Below, piece after piece: positions 34,911 through 45,776 of a stretch of 64,000 nucleotides of DNA. A program made the translations under genes and the position numbers. Under the pieces are notes generated by a model. That model was not told where the DNA came from and made no database searches. It was given only the letters and a program-made list of their open reading frames with translations. The stretch spans positions 620,001 through 684,000 of the forward strand of contig NZ_JAENHP010000003.1 in NCBI RefSeq assembly GCF_016834655.1, in the 5' to 3' direction. Positions within the stretch are counted from its first letter, which is position 1. The number at the start of each line of letters is the position of its first letter. The stretch comes from Paractinoplanes ovalisporus. Its GTDB lineage: Bacteria; Actinomycetota; Actinomycetes; Mycobacteriales; Micromonosporaceae.

Positions 34911-34939
34911 CCGAGAGCCGCCCCCAACACCGCTCGGTC
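34909..34939 (+). terminator. Stem-loop at the end of the membrane protein gene
   Basis: Perfect 7-base arms GACCGAG and CTCGGTC with a 17-base loop, starting within the stop codon. A probable terminator, without a T-run. Confidence 0.5.
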
Positions 34940-35146
34940 CTCACACGGAGGAACCGGGGGTGTCAGAGCCAGGGCCGCAGATCAACTATCTTGGAAGCAG
35001 CCACCGCCTCCCCCACCCACCTCAGGGGCTTCGGGATCAACTTTACGCTCTGTCAAGTCTCGGCCACGCCTCTGTCCACAGGCGGGCGTGGTCGCTTCGC
35101 GGGGTTGTCCACACCTCGGAGGATTGATGGCGGCGTGTCACACAAG

Positions 35147-35977
35147 TCAGCGCACGGCCTCGGCCACGGACGGGTGGAACAGCATCGTGACGTGGTTGGC
35201 CGGGATGCGTTCGGCGGTCAGGCGTGGCAGCTGGGTACGGCCGATCTTCAGGCCGCGGTCACTGATGAACGGCTTGGCCGCGTCGTCGCCGTCGTGTTCG
35301 GCCAGGATCACGTGGACGGGCACGTCGAGAGCGGCCAGCAAGGGCAACGTCGGGCGCCCGGCCAGGGTGTCGACCGCGTCGTCGATCAGGCGGGGCCGGT
35401 CGACCCGGGGACGGCCGGACGAGTCGAGCAGGTAGCCGGCCCACTGTTCCAGCCGCGGGCGCAGGTCGGGACGCAGCGCGATCGCGCGACCCTCGACCTG
35501 GTCGACGAAGGTGCCGGCGTCGGGGACGGTGCGGGTCAGCGGGCGGGTCCACAGCGTCCACAGTGCGCGCACCACGGGCCGTTTTGTGGTCCAGCGGGGC
35601 TCGGGCAGCACGCCGCCGTCGAGCAGGACCAGCTTCCGTACGCGGTCGGCCAGCTTGGCGGCGACCAGGGGCGCCAGGTAGCCGCCCATCGAGTGCCCGA
35701 CCAGCACGACGTCGTCGAGGCCGCACTCGTCGGCGACGCGCACCACCTCGGCCGCGTGACCGGCCAGGCCCGGCGCGGCCCGGGTGGTCAGCGACCCGCC
35801 CCGGCCGGGCAGGTCGGGTGCGATCACCCGGGTGCCGGGCAGCGACTCGGCCAGCGCCCGCCACACCTCGGACGTGTTGGTCAGCCCGTGCAGCGCGAGG
35901 ACGGCCGGCCCGGATGCCCCGGCGTTCCACTCCGCACACGTCAGACCGGCGATGTCACGGCGTTCAGGCTGGGTCAC
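35147..35977 (-). CDS. Alpha/beta hydrolase
   Basis: A 276-residue hydrolase: LALHGLTNTSEVW, APDLPGRGGS, nucleophile elbow GHSMGG, acid region ILAEHDGDDA and a His in IPANHVTMLFHP. Soluble, with no signal peptide. A single-gene unit convergent with nothing close; the 235 bases to its right end of the plus-strand membrane gene hold only the stem-loop. Substrate unknown. Confidence 0.87.
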   Translation of the reverse strand: MTQPERRDIAGLTCAEWNAGASGPAVLALHGLTNTSEVWRALAESLPGTRVIAPDLPGRGGSLTTRAAPGLAGHAAEVVRVADECGLDDVVLVGHSMGGYLAPLVAAKLADRVRKLVLLDGGVLPEPRWTTKRPVVRALWTLWTRPLTRTVPDAGTFVDQVEGRAIALRPDLRPRLEQWAGYLLDSSGRPRVDRPRLIDDAVDTLAGRPTLPLLAALDVPVHVILAEHDGDDAAKPFISDRGLKIGRTQLPRLTAERIPANHVTMLFHPSVAEAVR

Positions 35978-36070
35978 GCGGTGACCCTACTTCCCGTACG
36001 CCGCCCGTGGGTTTCCCGGAGCCGTCTTTTCCGGACGCCGACCGTCCGGATTGGCCCCTATGGTGAGGCG

Positions 36071-36667
36071 ATGACCGACATTCCCTGGGAGCCGCCGTTC
36101 GCCGGCACCGAGAGCGAGCAACTGCTGGGTGCGCTGGAGCGGATGCGTACGACGTTCCGGTTCAAGGCCGACGGCCTCGACGCCGACGGACTGAACGCGC
36201 GGATCGGCGCCTCCGCGCTGACCCTCGGCGGCCTGCTCAAGCATCTGGCGATGGCCGAGGACTTCACGATCGGCGTCAAGTTCGGCGGCGAGACCGTCGA
36301 GTCGTACACCTTCGAGCCGTGGCGGTCGCGTCCGGCCGAGGCCGACAACGACTGGGACTTCAGCAGCGCCGCCGGCGACAAACCGTCCGACCTGTACGAG
36401 TGGTACGACGACTCGGTGGAGCGGGCAAGGGCCCGGCTCGAGGCCGCGGTGGCCGCGGGCGGGCTCGACCAGCCCTCGGCCTCGGTGTTCCCGGACGGCA
36501 TCCGGCCCAACCTGCGCCGGTTCGTCTGCGACATGCTCGAGGAGTACGGCCGGCACACCGGTCACGCCGACCTGCTGCGCGAGGCCGTCGACGGCCGGAC
36601 CGGCGAGGACCCTCCGGCGGGATGGCAACCCGTGTCGGGCCGTTTCAGGCTGCCCCGCCCACGGTGA
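36071..36667 (+). CDS. DinB-family protein (DUF664)
   Basis: A 198-residue four-helix-bundle protein of the DinB/DUF664 type: LLGALERMRTTFRFKADGL, LGGLLKHLAMAEDF with the metal-binding His, and MLEEYGRHTGHADLLREAVDG with two further His. Relatives are metal-dependent thiol transferases or of unknown function. The ATG follows GAGG closely. It overlaps the convergent DUF1905 gene by 23 bases at their 3' ends. Confidence 0.85.
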   Translation: MTDIPWEPPFAGTESEQLLGALERMRTTFRFKADGLDADGLNARIGASALTLGGLLKHLAMAEDFTIGVKFGGETVESYTFEPWRSRPAEADNDWDFSSAAGDKPSDLYEWYDDSVERARARLEAAVAAGGLDQPSASVFPDGIRPNLRRFVCDMLEEYGRHTGHADLLREAVDGRTGEDPPAGWQPVSGRFRLPRPR

Positions 36668-36938
36668 GGCGCACGGTCACGGTGTCGCCGACCTCGAGGC
36701 CTTCGCCGCGACGGACAACCGTCTTGATCGGCACGATGTAGCGCCCGTCCTTGGGCCAGAGCGACGTGGTCCAGTCGGTGCGGCCGATCCGGGCGTTCAC
36801 CGGGATCATGCCCCACCCATAGCTGACCAGCGAGGACGCGGCTTCCAGCTCGCCGCACTGCTCGTCCGGCACGGTGACGAAGTGCCACGGCGCCGGCCCC
36901 CGCCAGAACCAGATCTCCCCCGTGAACTCCATTTCCAT
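36645..36938 (-). CDS. DUF1905 protein
   Basis: A 97-residue beta-barrel-like protein: MEMEFTGEIWFWRGPAPWHF at the start, VPVNARIG-like IPVNARIGRTDWTTSLWPKD and YIVPIKTVVRR, the hallmarks of DUF1905. Two Met codons (36938 and 36932) are possible starts. Function unknown. Confidence 0.85.
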   Translation of the reverse strand: MEMEFTGEIWFWRGPAPWHFVTVPDEQCGELEAASSLVSYGWGMIPVNARIGRTDWTTSLWPKDGRYIVPIKTVVRRGEGLEVGDTVTVRLTVGGAA

Positions 36939-36960
36939 AGCCGACACCCTAGACGTGTAA

Positions 36961-36977
36961 ACCCCGCTCAACGGGGT
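36961..36977. promoter_or_regulatory. Inverted repeat upstream of a TetR gene
   Basis: ACCCCG-CTCAA-CGGGGT, 41 bases before the TetR start and 22 bases before the divergent DUF1905 gene. A plausible operator for the TetR protein. Confidence 0.45.
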
Positions 36978-37017
36978 ATGCGTGCCCGGCCTTGCAAGGA
37001 GAAGGACGGGGTAGAGA

Positions 37018-37650
37018 GTGCCGAAGATCGTTGATCACGAGAGGCGCCGCGCGGAAATCGTGGCCGCCTTTCTGACCGTCGTGGAGCGCGAAGGCCTGGC
37101 CGGCGCCGGCAGCCGCGCCATCGCGGCCGAGCTCGGGGTGGGTGCGGGTGCGCTCTGGCACTACTTCGACAGCCTCGACTCGGTGGTCTCGGCCGCCTAC
37201 CAGCGCATCCTCGAGGGCGTGGACGGGCGGATCGCCACCGCCGCCCACGGGCTCCGGGGTCTGACCGCGGTCGACGCCATGCTCCGCGAGATCCTGCCGC
37301 TGAGCGCGCAGGCCAGCGACGAGGCCCAGGTGATCGTCGGCTTCTGGGGCCGGCTCGCGGTGAGCCGCCGGCCCGAGGTCGCCGCCACCGACGCGATCGC
37401 CCGGTGGGGCGACCGGGTCAGCCGGCATCTCTCCGAAGCCGTCGAGGACGGCGAGCTGCGCTCCGACGTGCCGACCAGCAGCCTGGCCGACGTCCTGCTC
37501 TCGCTCGCGATCGGCCAGCAGGTGCACTCGGTGCTGGGCGCGCCCGCGGCCGGGCCGGAGCGGCAGCTCGCCCTGATCGACCACTGCCTCCAGCCGTGGC
37601 GCAACCATCAGGTCAGGGTGATGCAGAACGGGTGGCCGGAGGGTCGCTAG
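37018..37650 (+). CDS. TetR-family regulator
   Basis: A 210-residue TetR protein starting at a GTG with AAGGAG further upstream. Helix-turn-helix at about 12-55 (AAFLTVVEREGLAGAGSRAI, then VGAGALWHYFDSLDSVV). The C-terminal domain resembles BetI-like TetR_C. It is convergent with the large kinase-cyclase gene, eight bases away, and divergent from the DUF1905 gene. Confidence 0.88.
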   Translation: MPKIVDHERRRAEIVAAFLTVVEREGLAGAGSRAIAAELGVGAGALWHYFDSLDSVVSAAYQRILEGVDGRIATAAHGLRGLTAVDAMLREILPLSAQASDEAQVIVGFWGRLAVSRRPEVAATDAIARWGDRVSRHLSEAVEDGELRSDVPTSSLADVLLSLAIGQQVHSVLGAPAAGPERQLALIDHCLQPWRNHQVRVMQNGWPEGR

Positions 37651-37657
37651 CGGACCG

Positions 37658-40600
37658 TCAGGAGAGCACCACACGGTTCCGGCCGCCCTCCTTGGCCCGG
37701 TAGAGCGCGTGGTCGGCCCGGGCCAGCACCTGGTCGAGCGAGTCCTCCCCGGCCAGCTGGGCCACCCCGACGCTGATCGTCACCGGGATCGGGCCGGCCA
37801 GGGTGTCCACGGGCGCGTCGGCCACCGAGGAGCGCATGCGCTCGGCGAGGTCGAGCGGGGAATCCGTGGAACCCGTGTGGTCGGGCAGCACGACCGCGAA
37901 CTCCTCACCGCCGTAACGACCGAGCACGTCGGACTGGCGGATGCCGGCCCGGACCCGGGCGGCGACCTCGCGGATCACCTCGTCACCCACCCCATGCCCG
38001 TACGTGTCGTTGATGCTCTTGAACTTGTCGATGTCGAGCATCACCGCCGCCAGCGGACGCCCGCCGCGCGCGGCCGCCTCGACCAGGGCGCCAGCGATCG
38101 CGTAGAAGTGCCGGCGGTTGTGCTGCCCGGTCAGCTCGTCGGTGGTGGCCAGCTCCTCGACCCGGCTGAACAGGCGGGCGTTGTCATAGGCGGCCATGCC
38201 CTGGAAGGCCAGCGCCGCCGCCACCTTGCGGGCGGTGTCGTCGAAGCCGTCGCCGCCCAGCAATGCCACCCCGGCCCGGCCCTCGCGGTGCTGCAGCGGC
38301 ACGGCCAGCACCACGGCCGTCCCGAGGATGCTCGGGTCGTCGATCAGCATCGGGGCCAGGCCCGGCACCGCCACGTCGGGCCGCGCACCGAGCAGGCCGG
38401 CCGGCGCCGCGCCGGCAACGTCGATGACGCCGGTCTCGGCGGTGGCGCCGAGCAGACACCCCGAGACCGCGCCGAGCTGCGTGAACAGCGTCGCGAACAG
38501 CTGCCGCAGCAGCTGGGCCGGGTCGTGGATGCTGCTCAGCTCGGCCAGGCTGGCCCGCAGCGTCTCGGCGAAGGCCTGCTGCTGGCGGGCGGTCTGCACG
38601 GCCAGGTGCAGCTGGGCCGCCTTGGCGGTCTCCAGCGACACGGCGAGGTGGCTGCTCATGGCGATCAGCACCTCGATGTCGTCCTCGGTGAAGATGCCCC
38701 GGGCCATCCGGCTGTCCAGGTAGAGCACGCCCAGGGTGTCGCCCTTGAACCGCACCGGCACGACCAGGATGCTGCGCAGCCCGTGCACGACCGCGCTTCT
38801 CGAGCCCAGCGCCGCGCCCTCCTCGGTGCCGGTGAGCACCAGCGCCTCGCCCTCGTCGGCCACCCGCCGCACGAGGGTGGCGCCATAGGCGGTCGTCTCG
38901 GTGAGGTCGGTCCCGTCGGCGCCCCGCCCGGCGTACGGGACCGGTTCGCCCGCCTCGTCGAGCAGGAAGAACAGGGCCCGTTCGGCGCCGAGGATCCGCA
39001 GCATCTCGTCCAGCGTCACCTGGGCCATCTGCCGCGGCTCGAGCACGTTGGCGGCGGCCGCGCCGACCTGCTGCAACGCCTCGAGACGACGGCTGCGGCC
39101 ACCCTCGCCGGCCCGGCCCACCACCGTACGCCGCCCGGTCGCCCCGCCGTCGTCGGCGCCGAACTCCGACCGGACCTGCCGGCGGCGCAGCTCCCAGCCG
39201 TACTGGGTGGCCAGCGCGAGCGCCCATTTGGCCTGGCGGTCCGACTCGGCGCCGAGGCCGAGCTGGCGGAACGAACGGGCGCGGAACCGGGCCACCTCGA
39301 AGTGCACGATCGGCGAGTCGTACCGGCGGGCGATCTTCTCGGCCCGGTCGGTCCACTCGATCGCCTTCTTGGCGTCGCCCTGCAGCTGGGCCAGCGCGGC
39401 CTCGCCGATCAGGTAGGAGCACAGGAGCAGGGGTGAGGTGCGGCGCACCCGGCGCACGTCGGCCACGGCGGCCTTGGCGGCGGCCAGCGCGGCCGGGCGC
39501 TGCTCGTCGCTCGCGAGCCGCAGCTGCGCCATCCGGCCGTGCAGCTGGAAGTGGAAGAACCACTTGTGCTGCTGCATCAGGTCGCGGGTGCGCAGACCGA
39601 GCGACCGGAACTCCTCGATGATCGCGTCGAACCGCTCGCCGAACTCGCCCTCCTCGACGGCGGCGCAGGCGGCCGAGACCACGACGTTGACCCGCTGCGC
39701 GGCCGTGCTGGTGCCGGGCGGGCAGGCCGCGCGCATGTCGGCCAGCAGGGTGGCGGCGTCGCCGGGACGGCCCTGAATGGCCGGGACCATGACGCCGAGC
39801 AGGCTGAACGACGTGCCGAGCGCTTGCGTCGGGTCGGCCAGCACGGCCAGGCCCCGCTCGTACTCGGTGCGGGCCTCCTGCACGTAGCCCCGCAGCACCC
39901 GGCGCATGCCGATGGCGGCCAGGCCGACCAGCTGCTGGGCCGGTGCGTACCAGCGCAGATGCCGGTTCGTGGTCTCGACCCAGGCCGAGCCGTCGTCGAG
40001 GCCGCCGAACAGCATCGCGCAGCCGCGCATCCATTCGACGTAGGCGCCCAGCCCGGGATCGCCCAGTTCGTGGGCGACCCGCTCGGCCCGGTCGAGGCAG
40101 CGCCCGCCCACGCCGTGCAGTTTGGCCAGGGTGGCGACATAGCCGACCAGCGCGTAGACGCGCACGTACTCGGGGCAGGGGCCGAGCCGGTTGACCGCGT
40201 ACATGGCCCGCATGGTGAGCAGGCCGGCCTCGCGCAGCCGCAGCCCGATCGCGGCGCCGTAGCCCCCGGCGTCCAGAGCGGCGGCGAGCGCGGCCAGGTC
40301 TTCCCGGCGGCGTCCCCGGGCCGAGGCGAAACCCCAGCGCGTACGGCGGACGAACGCGCCCGCGAGCGCGATGCCCAGGGTCGTGACGATCAGCAGCAGG
40401 CGGCTGCGGGGCAGGGGCCGGCGCAGCTCGCCGAGCGCGCGCGAGGTCGCGTCGAGGGCGAGGTCGTCGTGCCAGACGGTGTGGTGGGCCTCGATCTCGG
40501 TGGTGAGCAGCCGGGCCCGGGCCCGCCGGTCGGGTTCGTCGGCCAGCGCGCGCCGGATCGTCGCCAGCGCCTCCGGGATGCGTCCGGAGCGCAGATAGGC

Positions 40601-42814
40601 CACGGCCAACGAGTGCAGCACGGCGGTGGGCGGCGCCGGATCACCCTCGACCGCGTCGCGCAGATAGTCCAGGGCCTCGGCCGGGGCCTGGTCCTCGAGG
40701 GCGGCCAGCCCGGCCGCGTACGCGCTGCCCCGTCGCCACTCGGCCGGCACCTCCTCGCCGGCGCGGCGGTGGTGGCGGGCGACGGCGTAGATGTGCTCGG
40801 CGTCGCGCAGTGTCTCGGGCAGGCCCTGGAGCGCGGCCGCGACCGCCGCGTGCAGGCGCCGCTGCTTCTCGTCGGGGACGCCGGCCAGCAGCTCCTCGCG
40901 CAGCAGCGGGTGGATGAAGACGTACCAGCCACCGGCCCGGGTCTCGAGAACCCGGCGGTCGAGGGCAGCCGCCACCGCCGAGACCACCCTGTCCTCGGCG
41001 AGCCCGGCGGCGACCAGTGTCTCGGTGCGGAACCGGGCGCCGACCACGGCCGCCAGCACGAGCACCTCTCGTACGTCGCCCGGCAGGTCGGCCAGGCGGC
41101 TGGCCAGCAGCTCGCGCACGTCGTCGGCGGCGGGCAGGGCCCGGGCACCGGCCTCGTCGAACCACCAGTCGCCCCACAGCGGGCTGAGCAGACCGGCATC
41201 GATCAGGCGCCAGAGGTAGGCGACCACGGCGAACGGCACACCGCCCGTACGGTCGGCGACGTGCCGGCTCAGCTCGGTGGTGACCCGTGCACCCGGGAGG
41301 CGGGTGGCGATCAGCTCGTCGACCGCGGCCGGCGCCAGCGGCTCGCAGCTCAGCACGGTGTCGGCGGGAACGCCCGTGCCCGCCAGATCATCTTGCTCGG
41401 TCAGCACCACCAGTAGCGGCAGGCTGCTCAGATCGGGCACCAGCAGGTTCAGCACCTCGCGGGTGGCCGGGCCGAGCCAGTGGGCGTCGTCGATCACCAG
41501 CAGCAGCCCGCCCGAGCGCCGGGCCAGGTCGCCCAGGAACGCGGCCGTGGCCGCCAGCACCAGCTCGTCGCGGCCCTCCTCGGGCGTGGTCCCGACGATC
41601 TCGGCCAGCCGGGACGAGAGCCGGGCGACCAGGGCCGGGCCCGCCACCGTGGCCGCCTCGCGCAGGTGTTGCTCGGCGACGACCCGGTCGGGTTCGGGCA
41701 GCCACCGTACGGCCTGCAGGTGACCGTCGATCGCGACCCGCAGCGCGGCCAGCGGCAGCGGGGCGTCCGGTTCGGCGGTGGCGGTCAGCACCGGACATCC
41801 GCGGGCCTGCGCGACCACCTCCTCGGCGAGGCGGCTGCGACCCGAACCGGCCGCGCCCCGGATCAGCACCACCCCGCCGTGACCTTCGCGGGCCCGCAAC
41901 CAGCGCCGCCGCAGCTTCTCGCTCTCGGCCTCACGGCCGGCCAGGGGCCACCGCACGGATGCAGGTTCCTCGGCCGCCGCACCGCCGGGGCAGGCCCGCA
42001 GGTCGGCCAGCAACGCCGCCGGGTCGGGGTAGCGGTCGTCAGGGTCCTTGGCCAGGAGCCGGTCGATCACGGCGACCAGGGCCGGGTGCACGCCCGGGCG
42101 CAGCTCGTTCAGGTCGGGCACCGGGGCGACCAGGTGCTGGCGCAGCAGCTCGCCGACGTCGGACGCCTCGAACGGCAGCTGCCCGGTCAGGCACTCGAAC
42201 AGCACCACGCCCAGCGAGTAGAGGTCGGAGCGGCCGTCCACGGGTCGTTTGAGCATGCCGGACTGCTCGGGCGAGCTGTAGAGAAACGTGCCGACCGCCT
42301 GGTCGTCGTCGCCGGGGCCCGCCTCGCCGCCGTCGCCCAGCAGGGCCAGCCCGAAGTCGATCAGCTTGGCCGGGTGGCCGGGCGCGACCATGATGTTGCC
42401 CGGCTTCACGTCGCGGTGCACCAGGCCGACCCGGTGCGCGGCGGCCAGGCCACGGGCGAGCTGGGCGGCCACCTCGACGACGTGTTCCTGGCCGAGCGGG
42501 CCGGCGCCCAGCTGGTCGGCCAGCGAGCCGCCGGGCAGGTGTTCGAGGACCAGCGCGGGATCGCCGTCGAGCCGGCCGGCGGCGAAGATGCGGGCCACGC
42601 CGGGGTCGTCGACACAGGCCAGCAGCGCGGCCTCACGCTGGAACGACGCCAGCACCCCGGGGTCGTCGGCATGGCCGCCGGTGGGGCGTTTGAGGGCGTA
42701 CACATGGCCGTCGTGCCGCACCCGGTGCACGGTCGTGAAGGCGCCCCGGCCCAGCTCGGCCTGCACCTCGAAGCCCGACAGCTCCGCTGCCCGGTTTCCG
42801 GCCGTCCTGGTCAC
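37658..42814 (-). CDS. Ser/Thr protein kinase-ATPase-TPR-GAF-diguanylate cyclase fusion
   Basis: A 1718-residue signalling protein. Order: Hanks-type kinase (14-275; K42, HRDVKPGN 133-140, DFG 153-155); AAA_16-type ATPase (about 290-620), whose Walker A reads GAAGSGRS (320-327) with Arg in place of Lys, and whose Walker B is [10 protein letters not shown]; a long TPR-like helical region (about 640-1170); two GAF-like domains (about 1180-1340 and 1380-1530); and a GGDEF domain with GGEEF at 1635 and an intact inhibitory site RQSD five residues before it. No membrane helix. The GTG start follows GGAGAG. Divergent from a chemotaxis receptor. Confidence 0.9.
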   Translation of the reverse strand: MTRTAGNRAAELSGFEVQAELGRGAFTTVHRVRHDGHVYALKRPTGGHADDPGVLASFQREAALLACVDDPGVARIFAAGRLDGDPALVLEHLPGGSLADQLGAGPLGQEHVVEVAAQLARGLAAAHRVGLVHRDVKPGNIMVAPGHPAKLIDFGLALLGDGGEAGPGDDDQAVGTFLYSSPEQSGMLKRPVDGRSDLYSLGVVLFECLTGQLPFEASDVGELLRQHLVAPVPDLNELRPGVHPALVAVIDRLLAKDPDDRYPDPAALLADLRACPGGAAAEEPASVRWPLAGREAESEKLRRRWLRAREGHGGVVLIRGAAGSGRSRLAEEVVAQARGCPVLTATAEPDAPLPLAALRVAIDGHLQAVRWLPEPDRVVAEQHLREAATVAGPALVARLSSRLAEIVGTTPEEGRDELVLAATAAFLGDLARRSGGLLLVIDDAHWLGPATREVLNLLVPDLSSLPLLVVLTEQDDLAGTGVPADTVLSCEPLAPAAVDELIATRLPGARVTTELSRHVADRTGGVPFAVVAYLWRLIDAGLLSPLWGDWWFDEAGARALPAADDVRELLASRLADLPGDVREVLVLAAVVGARFRTETLVAAGLAEDRVVSAVAAALDRRVLETRAGGWYVFIHPLLREELLAGVPDEKQRRLHAAVAAALQGLPETLRDAEHIYAVARHHRRAGEEVPAEWRRGSAYAAGLAALEDQAPAEALDYLRDAVEGDPAPPTAVLHSLAVAYLRSGRIPEALATIRRALADEPDRRARARLLTTEIEAHHTVWHDDLALDATSRALGELRRPLPRSRLLLIVTTLGIALAGAFVRRTRWGFASARGRRREDLAALAAALDAGGYGAAIGLRLREAGLLTMRAMYAVNRLGPCPEYVRVYALVGYVATLAKLHGVGGRCLDRAERVAHELGDPGLGAYVEWMRGCAMLFGGLDDGSAWVETTNRHLRWYAPAQQLVGLAAIGMRRVLRGYVQEARTEYERGLAVLADPTQALGTSFSLLGVMVPAIQGRPGDAATLLADMRAACPPGTSTAAQRVNVVVSAACAAVEEGEFGERFDAIIEEFRSLGLRTRDLMQQHKWFFHFQLHGRMAQLRLASDEQRPAALAAAKAAVADVRRVRRTSPLLLCSYLIGEAALAQLQGDAKKAIEWTDRAEKIARRYDSPIVHFEVARFRARSFRQLGLGAESDRQAKWALALATQYGWELRRRQVRSEFGADDGGATGRRTVVGRAGEGGRSRRLEALQQVGAAAANVLEPRQMAQVTLDEMLRILGAERALFFLLDEAGEPVPYAGRGADGTDLTETTAYGATLVRRVADEGEALVLTGTEEGAALGSRSAVVHGLRSILVVPVRFKGDTLGVLYLDSRMARGIFTEDDIEVLIAMSSHLAVSLETAKAAQLHLAVQTARQQQAFAETLRASLAELSSIHDPAQLLRQLFATLFTQLGAVSGCLLGATAETGVIDVAGAAPAGLLGARPDVAVPGLAPMLIDDPSILGTAVVLAVPLQHREGRAGVALLGGDGFDDTARKVAAALAFQGMAAYDNARLFSRVEELATTDELTGQHNRRHFYAIAGALVEAAARGGRPLAAVMLDIDKFKSINDTYGHGVGDEVIREVAARVRAGIRQSDVLGRYGGEEFAVVLPDHTGSTDSPLDLAERMRSSVADAPVDTLAGPIPVTISVGVAQLAGEDSLDQVLARADHALYRAKEGGRNRVVLS

Positions 42815-42953
42815 ATGCTCTCTCCGCGTCCGGGACCTGGTGGCCCGCTGTATCCCTGTTCGGCAGGCGCACCCGATTTCTGACCCGCTCAGACGAACCG
42901 GTTTCGCGCCGATGGGGATGACGGAGACATTCGGCGTCAGGCGGGGGCGGACC

Positions 42954-44558
42954 ATGACATCGGTGCGGCGGTTGCGTCTGCGGTCCCGGTTGGCGGCCTG
43001 TTTCGCCGTGGTGCTGGCGCTGCTCGGGGTGGTGGTGGGGATCGGCGCGGTCGCGCTGCACCGGCAGTCCGACTCGGCCCAGCAGCTGCGGGACCTGCAG
43101 GTCCTGATGCACCAGGTGGACGAGCAGAAGTTCCGCGACGCCGACATCTCGGGCTGGCAGGTCGCGTACGCCTGGGACGCGTACCGGATCGGCGCGGTGA
43201 AGGCGGCCGACCCGGCGAGCGACAACCGCGCGGGTTTCCTGGCCTCGGCCGGTGAGCTCCGCACGCTGCTGTCCACCACCCGTACGGACCTGATGAGCGA
43301 CGCCGAGCGGGCCCTGTTCGCCCAGCTCACCGAGCAGTGGAGCGCTTATTTCGAGGCCGACAACCAGGCCGTGGCCGCGTTCGCCGCCAACCGGATCGCG
43401 GCCGGCAACGCGGTCGTCCTCGGCCCCGGCTACGAGATCTATTTCAAGATCGTCCAACTGACCGACGAGCTGGTGACGTCGGTGACCGCGCGGGCCGACC
43501 GGACGGCGGTCGACGTGCAGCGTTCGGCGGCCGCCGCCCGTACGGCGATGATCGTCGGTTTCCTGGTCGCCGCCCTCGCCGCGGTGCTGCTGACCGTGCT
43601 GGTGACCCGCAGTGTGACGGCACCGGTGGGCCGGGTCGTGCACGCGCTGCACGGGCTCGCGGGCGGGAACCTGGCGGTGCGGATCGGCGACGACTCCCCC
43701 GACGAGATCGGGGAGATGGCCCGGGCGGCGGAGAAGGCGGCCGACGGCGTACGGGCGACGGTCGTCACCATCAGCGACGACGCCCGGGCCCTGGTGACGG
43801 CGGCCGGAACCCTGTCCCGGGTGAGCGGCCAGATCGACGGGGCCGTGCTCAGCGCGTACGAGCAGGCCGACCGGGTGGCGGGCACGGCCGGCGGGGTGTC
43901 CGGCAACGTGCAGACGGTGGCCGCCGGCGCCGAGCAGATGGGCGCGTCGATCTCGGAGATCTCGCGCAACGCGTCGGACGCGGCCGGGGTCGCCGCCGGG
44001 GCGGTCACGGCGGCCCGCGAGACCAGCGCCACGATCAACCGGCTCGGCGAGTCGTCGGCCGAAATCGGCAGCGTGATCGGCACCATCCAGGCGATCGCCG
44101 CCCAGACCAACCTCCTCGCGCTGAACGCGACCATCGAGGCGGCCCGGGCGGGCGAACTGGGCAAGGGGTTCGCGGTGGTGGCGAGCGAGGTCAAGGATCT
44201 GGCCCAGGAGACGGCCCGGGCCACCGAGGAGATCTCGCAGCGGATCATCGCGATCCAGGGCGACACCGGCGAGGCGGTGGCCGCGATCGACGGGATCAGC
44301 CAGATCATCCAGCAGATCAGCGACTACCAGACGACGATCGCCTCGGCCGTCGAGGAGCAGAGCGCCACCACCACCGAGATGAACCGCGGGGTGAGCGAGG
44401 CCGCGGACGGCGCCACCGACATCGCGCAGGGGATCTCGGCGGTCGCGCAGAGCACGGCCACGAGCCGGGAGGCGGTGGCCGAGGCGACGCAGGCGGCCGG
44501 CGAGCTGACTGCCCTCGCCGACCGCCTGCGGATCGCAGTGAACCGGTTCTCGCTCTGA
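42954..44558 (+). CDS. Methyl-accepting chemotaxis protein
   Basis: A 534-residue receptor. First membrane helix 14-34, extracytoplasmic helical sensor (35-190), second helix about 194-216 ([19 protein letters not shown]), HAMP, then the signalling domain with the conserved tip [20 protein letters not shown] and [18 protein letters not shown]. No CheR-docking pentapeptide. The ATG at 42954 is preceded by GGGGGCGG; an earlier in-frame ATG adds 15 residues. Its presence implies flagellar motility. No che genes are in the window. Confidence 0.92.
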   Translation: MTSVRRLRLRSRLAACFAVVLALLGVVVGIGAVALHRQSDSAQQLRDLQVLMHQVDEQKFRDADISGWQVAYAWDAYRIGAVKAADPASDNRAGFLASAGELRTLLSTTRTDLMSDAERALFAQLTEQWSAYFEADNQAVAAFAANRIAAGNAVVLGPGYEIYFKIVQLTDELVTSVTARADRTAVDVQRSAAAARTAMIVGFLVAALAAVLLTVLVTRSVTAPVGRVVHALHGLAGGNLAVRIGDDSPDEIGEMARAAEKAADGVRATVVTISDDARALVTAAGTLSRVSGQIDGAVLSAYEQADRVAGTAGGVSGNVQTVAAGAEQMGASISEISRNASDAAGVAAGAVTAARETSATINRLGESSAEIGSVIGTIQAIAAQTNLLALNATIEAARAGELGKGFAVVASEVKDLAQETARATEEISQRIIAIQGDTGEAVAAIDGISQIIQQISDYQTTIASAVEEQSATTTEMNRGVSEAADGATDIAQGISAVAQSTATSREAVAEATQAAGELTALADRLRIAVNRFSL

Positions 44559-44561
44559 GCG

Positions 44562-45710
44562 TCACCCGAAGATCGAGGCCGCCCACTCCGGGTGGTCGAT
44601 GAACGGGTTCCGGTTGTGCTGGTAGTTGGCGTAGATCAGCTGGTTGCGGTTGCGCTCGGCCGCGTCCGGCGGGTCAGCGGCGTTCCAGGCCAGCAGAGCC
44701 GACACCCGGCCCATCCGCGGGGCCGTGCCGCTGCTGGTGGCGTCGTCCACCTCGAGGTCGGGGTAGGAGTCGCCGCCCTCGTAGCGCACGGCCATGTAGA
44801 AGATCATGCGGGCCACGTCGCCCTTGACCGCCGCCCGGGGCTCCCATGAGTTGCTGTCGGTGTAGTTGCCGGGCGCGCCCGACACCGCCGTGCCGCCGTT
44901 GTCGAAGTCCTTGTTGCCGCGGGCGCCGTTGACCGCGACGTCCTCGGGGCGCAGGTGGTGCAGGTCGGTGCCCGGGCCGGCGCTGGTGCCGAAGTCGCCG
45001 TGCGACTGGGCCCAGACGTGCTCGCGGTTCCAGTCGCCCGAGTCGCCGCCGTTGAGGCTCTTCGACCGGCTGATGCCCGAGTAGAACAGCTTGACGTTGG
45101 CCGAGTTGGCCGGGTCCTGGTCGGTCACCTTGAGGGCGTTCCAGACCCCGTCGTACGACAGTTTGGTCACGCCGCTGGAGATGATCCCGTGCAGCGCGGT
45201 CTTCAGGTTCTCCCCGGTCTTCCCGGCCGCCGCCGCGTAGTAGGCGTCGGTGCCCCCGGTCGGTGGCGGCGTGGTCGGCGGGGTGGTCGGCGTCGTGCCA
45301 CCGGCGGTCATCGCGGTCGGCGATCTGAGGCCCGGGTGCGAGAAGTACGCGGTCAGCGTGCCGGTGACGGTGATCGTCGTGCCCACCCGGCCCGGGTTGC
45401 TCAGCAGCCCGAACGACGACCGGTAGGAGCTGGTGATCTGCACGTAGAGCATCCGGCTGGTGGCGGTCTCGGTGCGGCTGTCGGCGAGGGCCAGGGCCGT
45501 GTCGCCGGTGAAGCCGCTGGTGCGCACGGTGTTGGTGGCGGTCGGCTCGCCGACGACGTAGCCGGTCACCGTGCCGGTGCCGCTCTGGCTGCTGATCGCC
45601 TGGGCGACCGTCAGCGTGGCGGCGGCGCCCGCGGGCACCGTCAGGAAGATGGCGGCGACGATCGGCACCGCGAACAGTGCAACGCGCCGGTGGCGCTTCG
45701 GCCCAGACAT
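44562..45710 (-). CDS. Secreted endonuclease I-family nuclease
   Basis: A 382-residue exported protein. A Sec signal peptide (KRHRRVALFAVPIVAAIFLT, ending near AGA) precedes an OB-fold-like domain of about 100 residues, a Thr/Pro linker (TTPTTPPTTPPP), and an endonuclease I domain with NREHVWAQSHGDF and DLHHLRPED, the ββα-metal catalytic core. It likely degrades extracellular DNA. The start MSGPKRHRR is preferred because it places the signal peptide at the N-terminus. It lies 66 bases downstream of the mannanase gene and may share its transcript. Confidence 0.88.
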   Translation of the reverse strand: MSGPKRHRRVALFAVPIVAAIFLTVPAGAAATLTVAQAISSQSGTGTVTGYVVGEPTATNTVRTSGFTGDTALALADSRTETATSRMLYVQITSSYRSSFGLLSNPGRVGTTITVTGTLTAYFSHPGLRSPTAMTAGGTTPTTPPTTPPPTGGTDAYYAAAAGKTGENLKTALHGIISSGVTKLSYDGVWNALKVTDQDPANSANVKLFYSGISRSKSLNGGDSGDWNREHVWAQSHGDFGTSAGPGTDLHHLRPEDVAVNGARGNKDFDNGGTAVSGAPGNYTDSNSWEPRAAVKGDVARMIFYMAVRYEGGDSYPDLEVDDATSSGTAPRMGRVSALLAWNAADPPDAAERNRNQLIYANYQHNRNPFIDHPEWAASIFG

Positions 45711-45776
45711 AGGCGTCAGACTATGTGTTTCCGGGTGTCCATCCGGCCATATCAGCTTTGTCATACGTCGAACGGA

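Noticed and set aside
31808-36667. Very long open frame on the plus strand
   Set aside because: Out of frame with, or antisense to, several well-supported genes. Only its last 198 codons, the DinB protein, are real.
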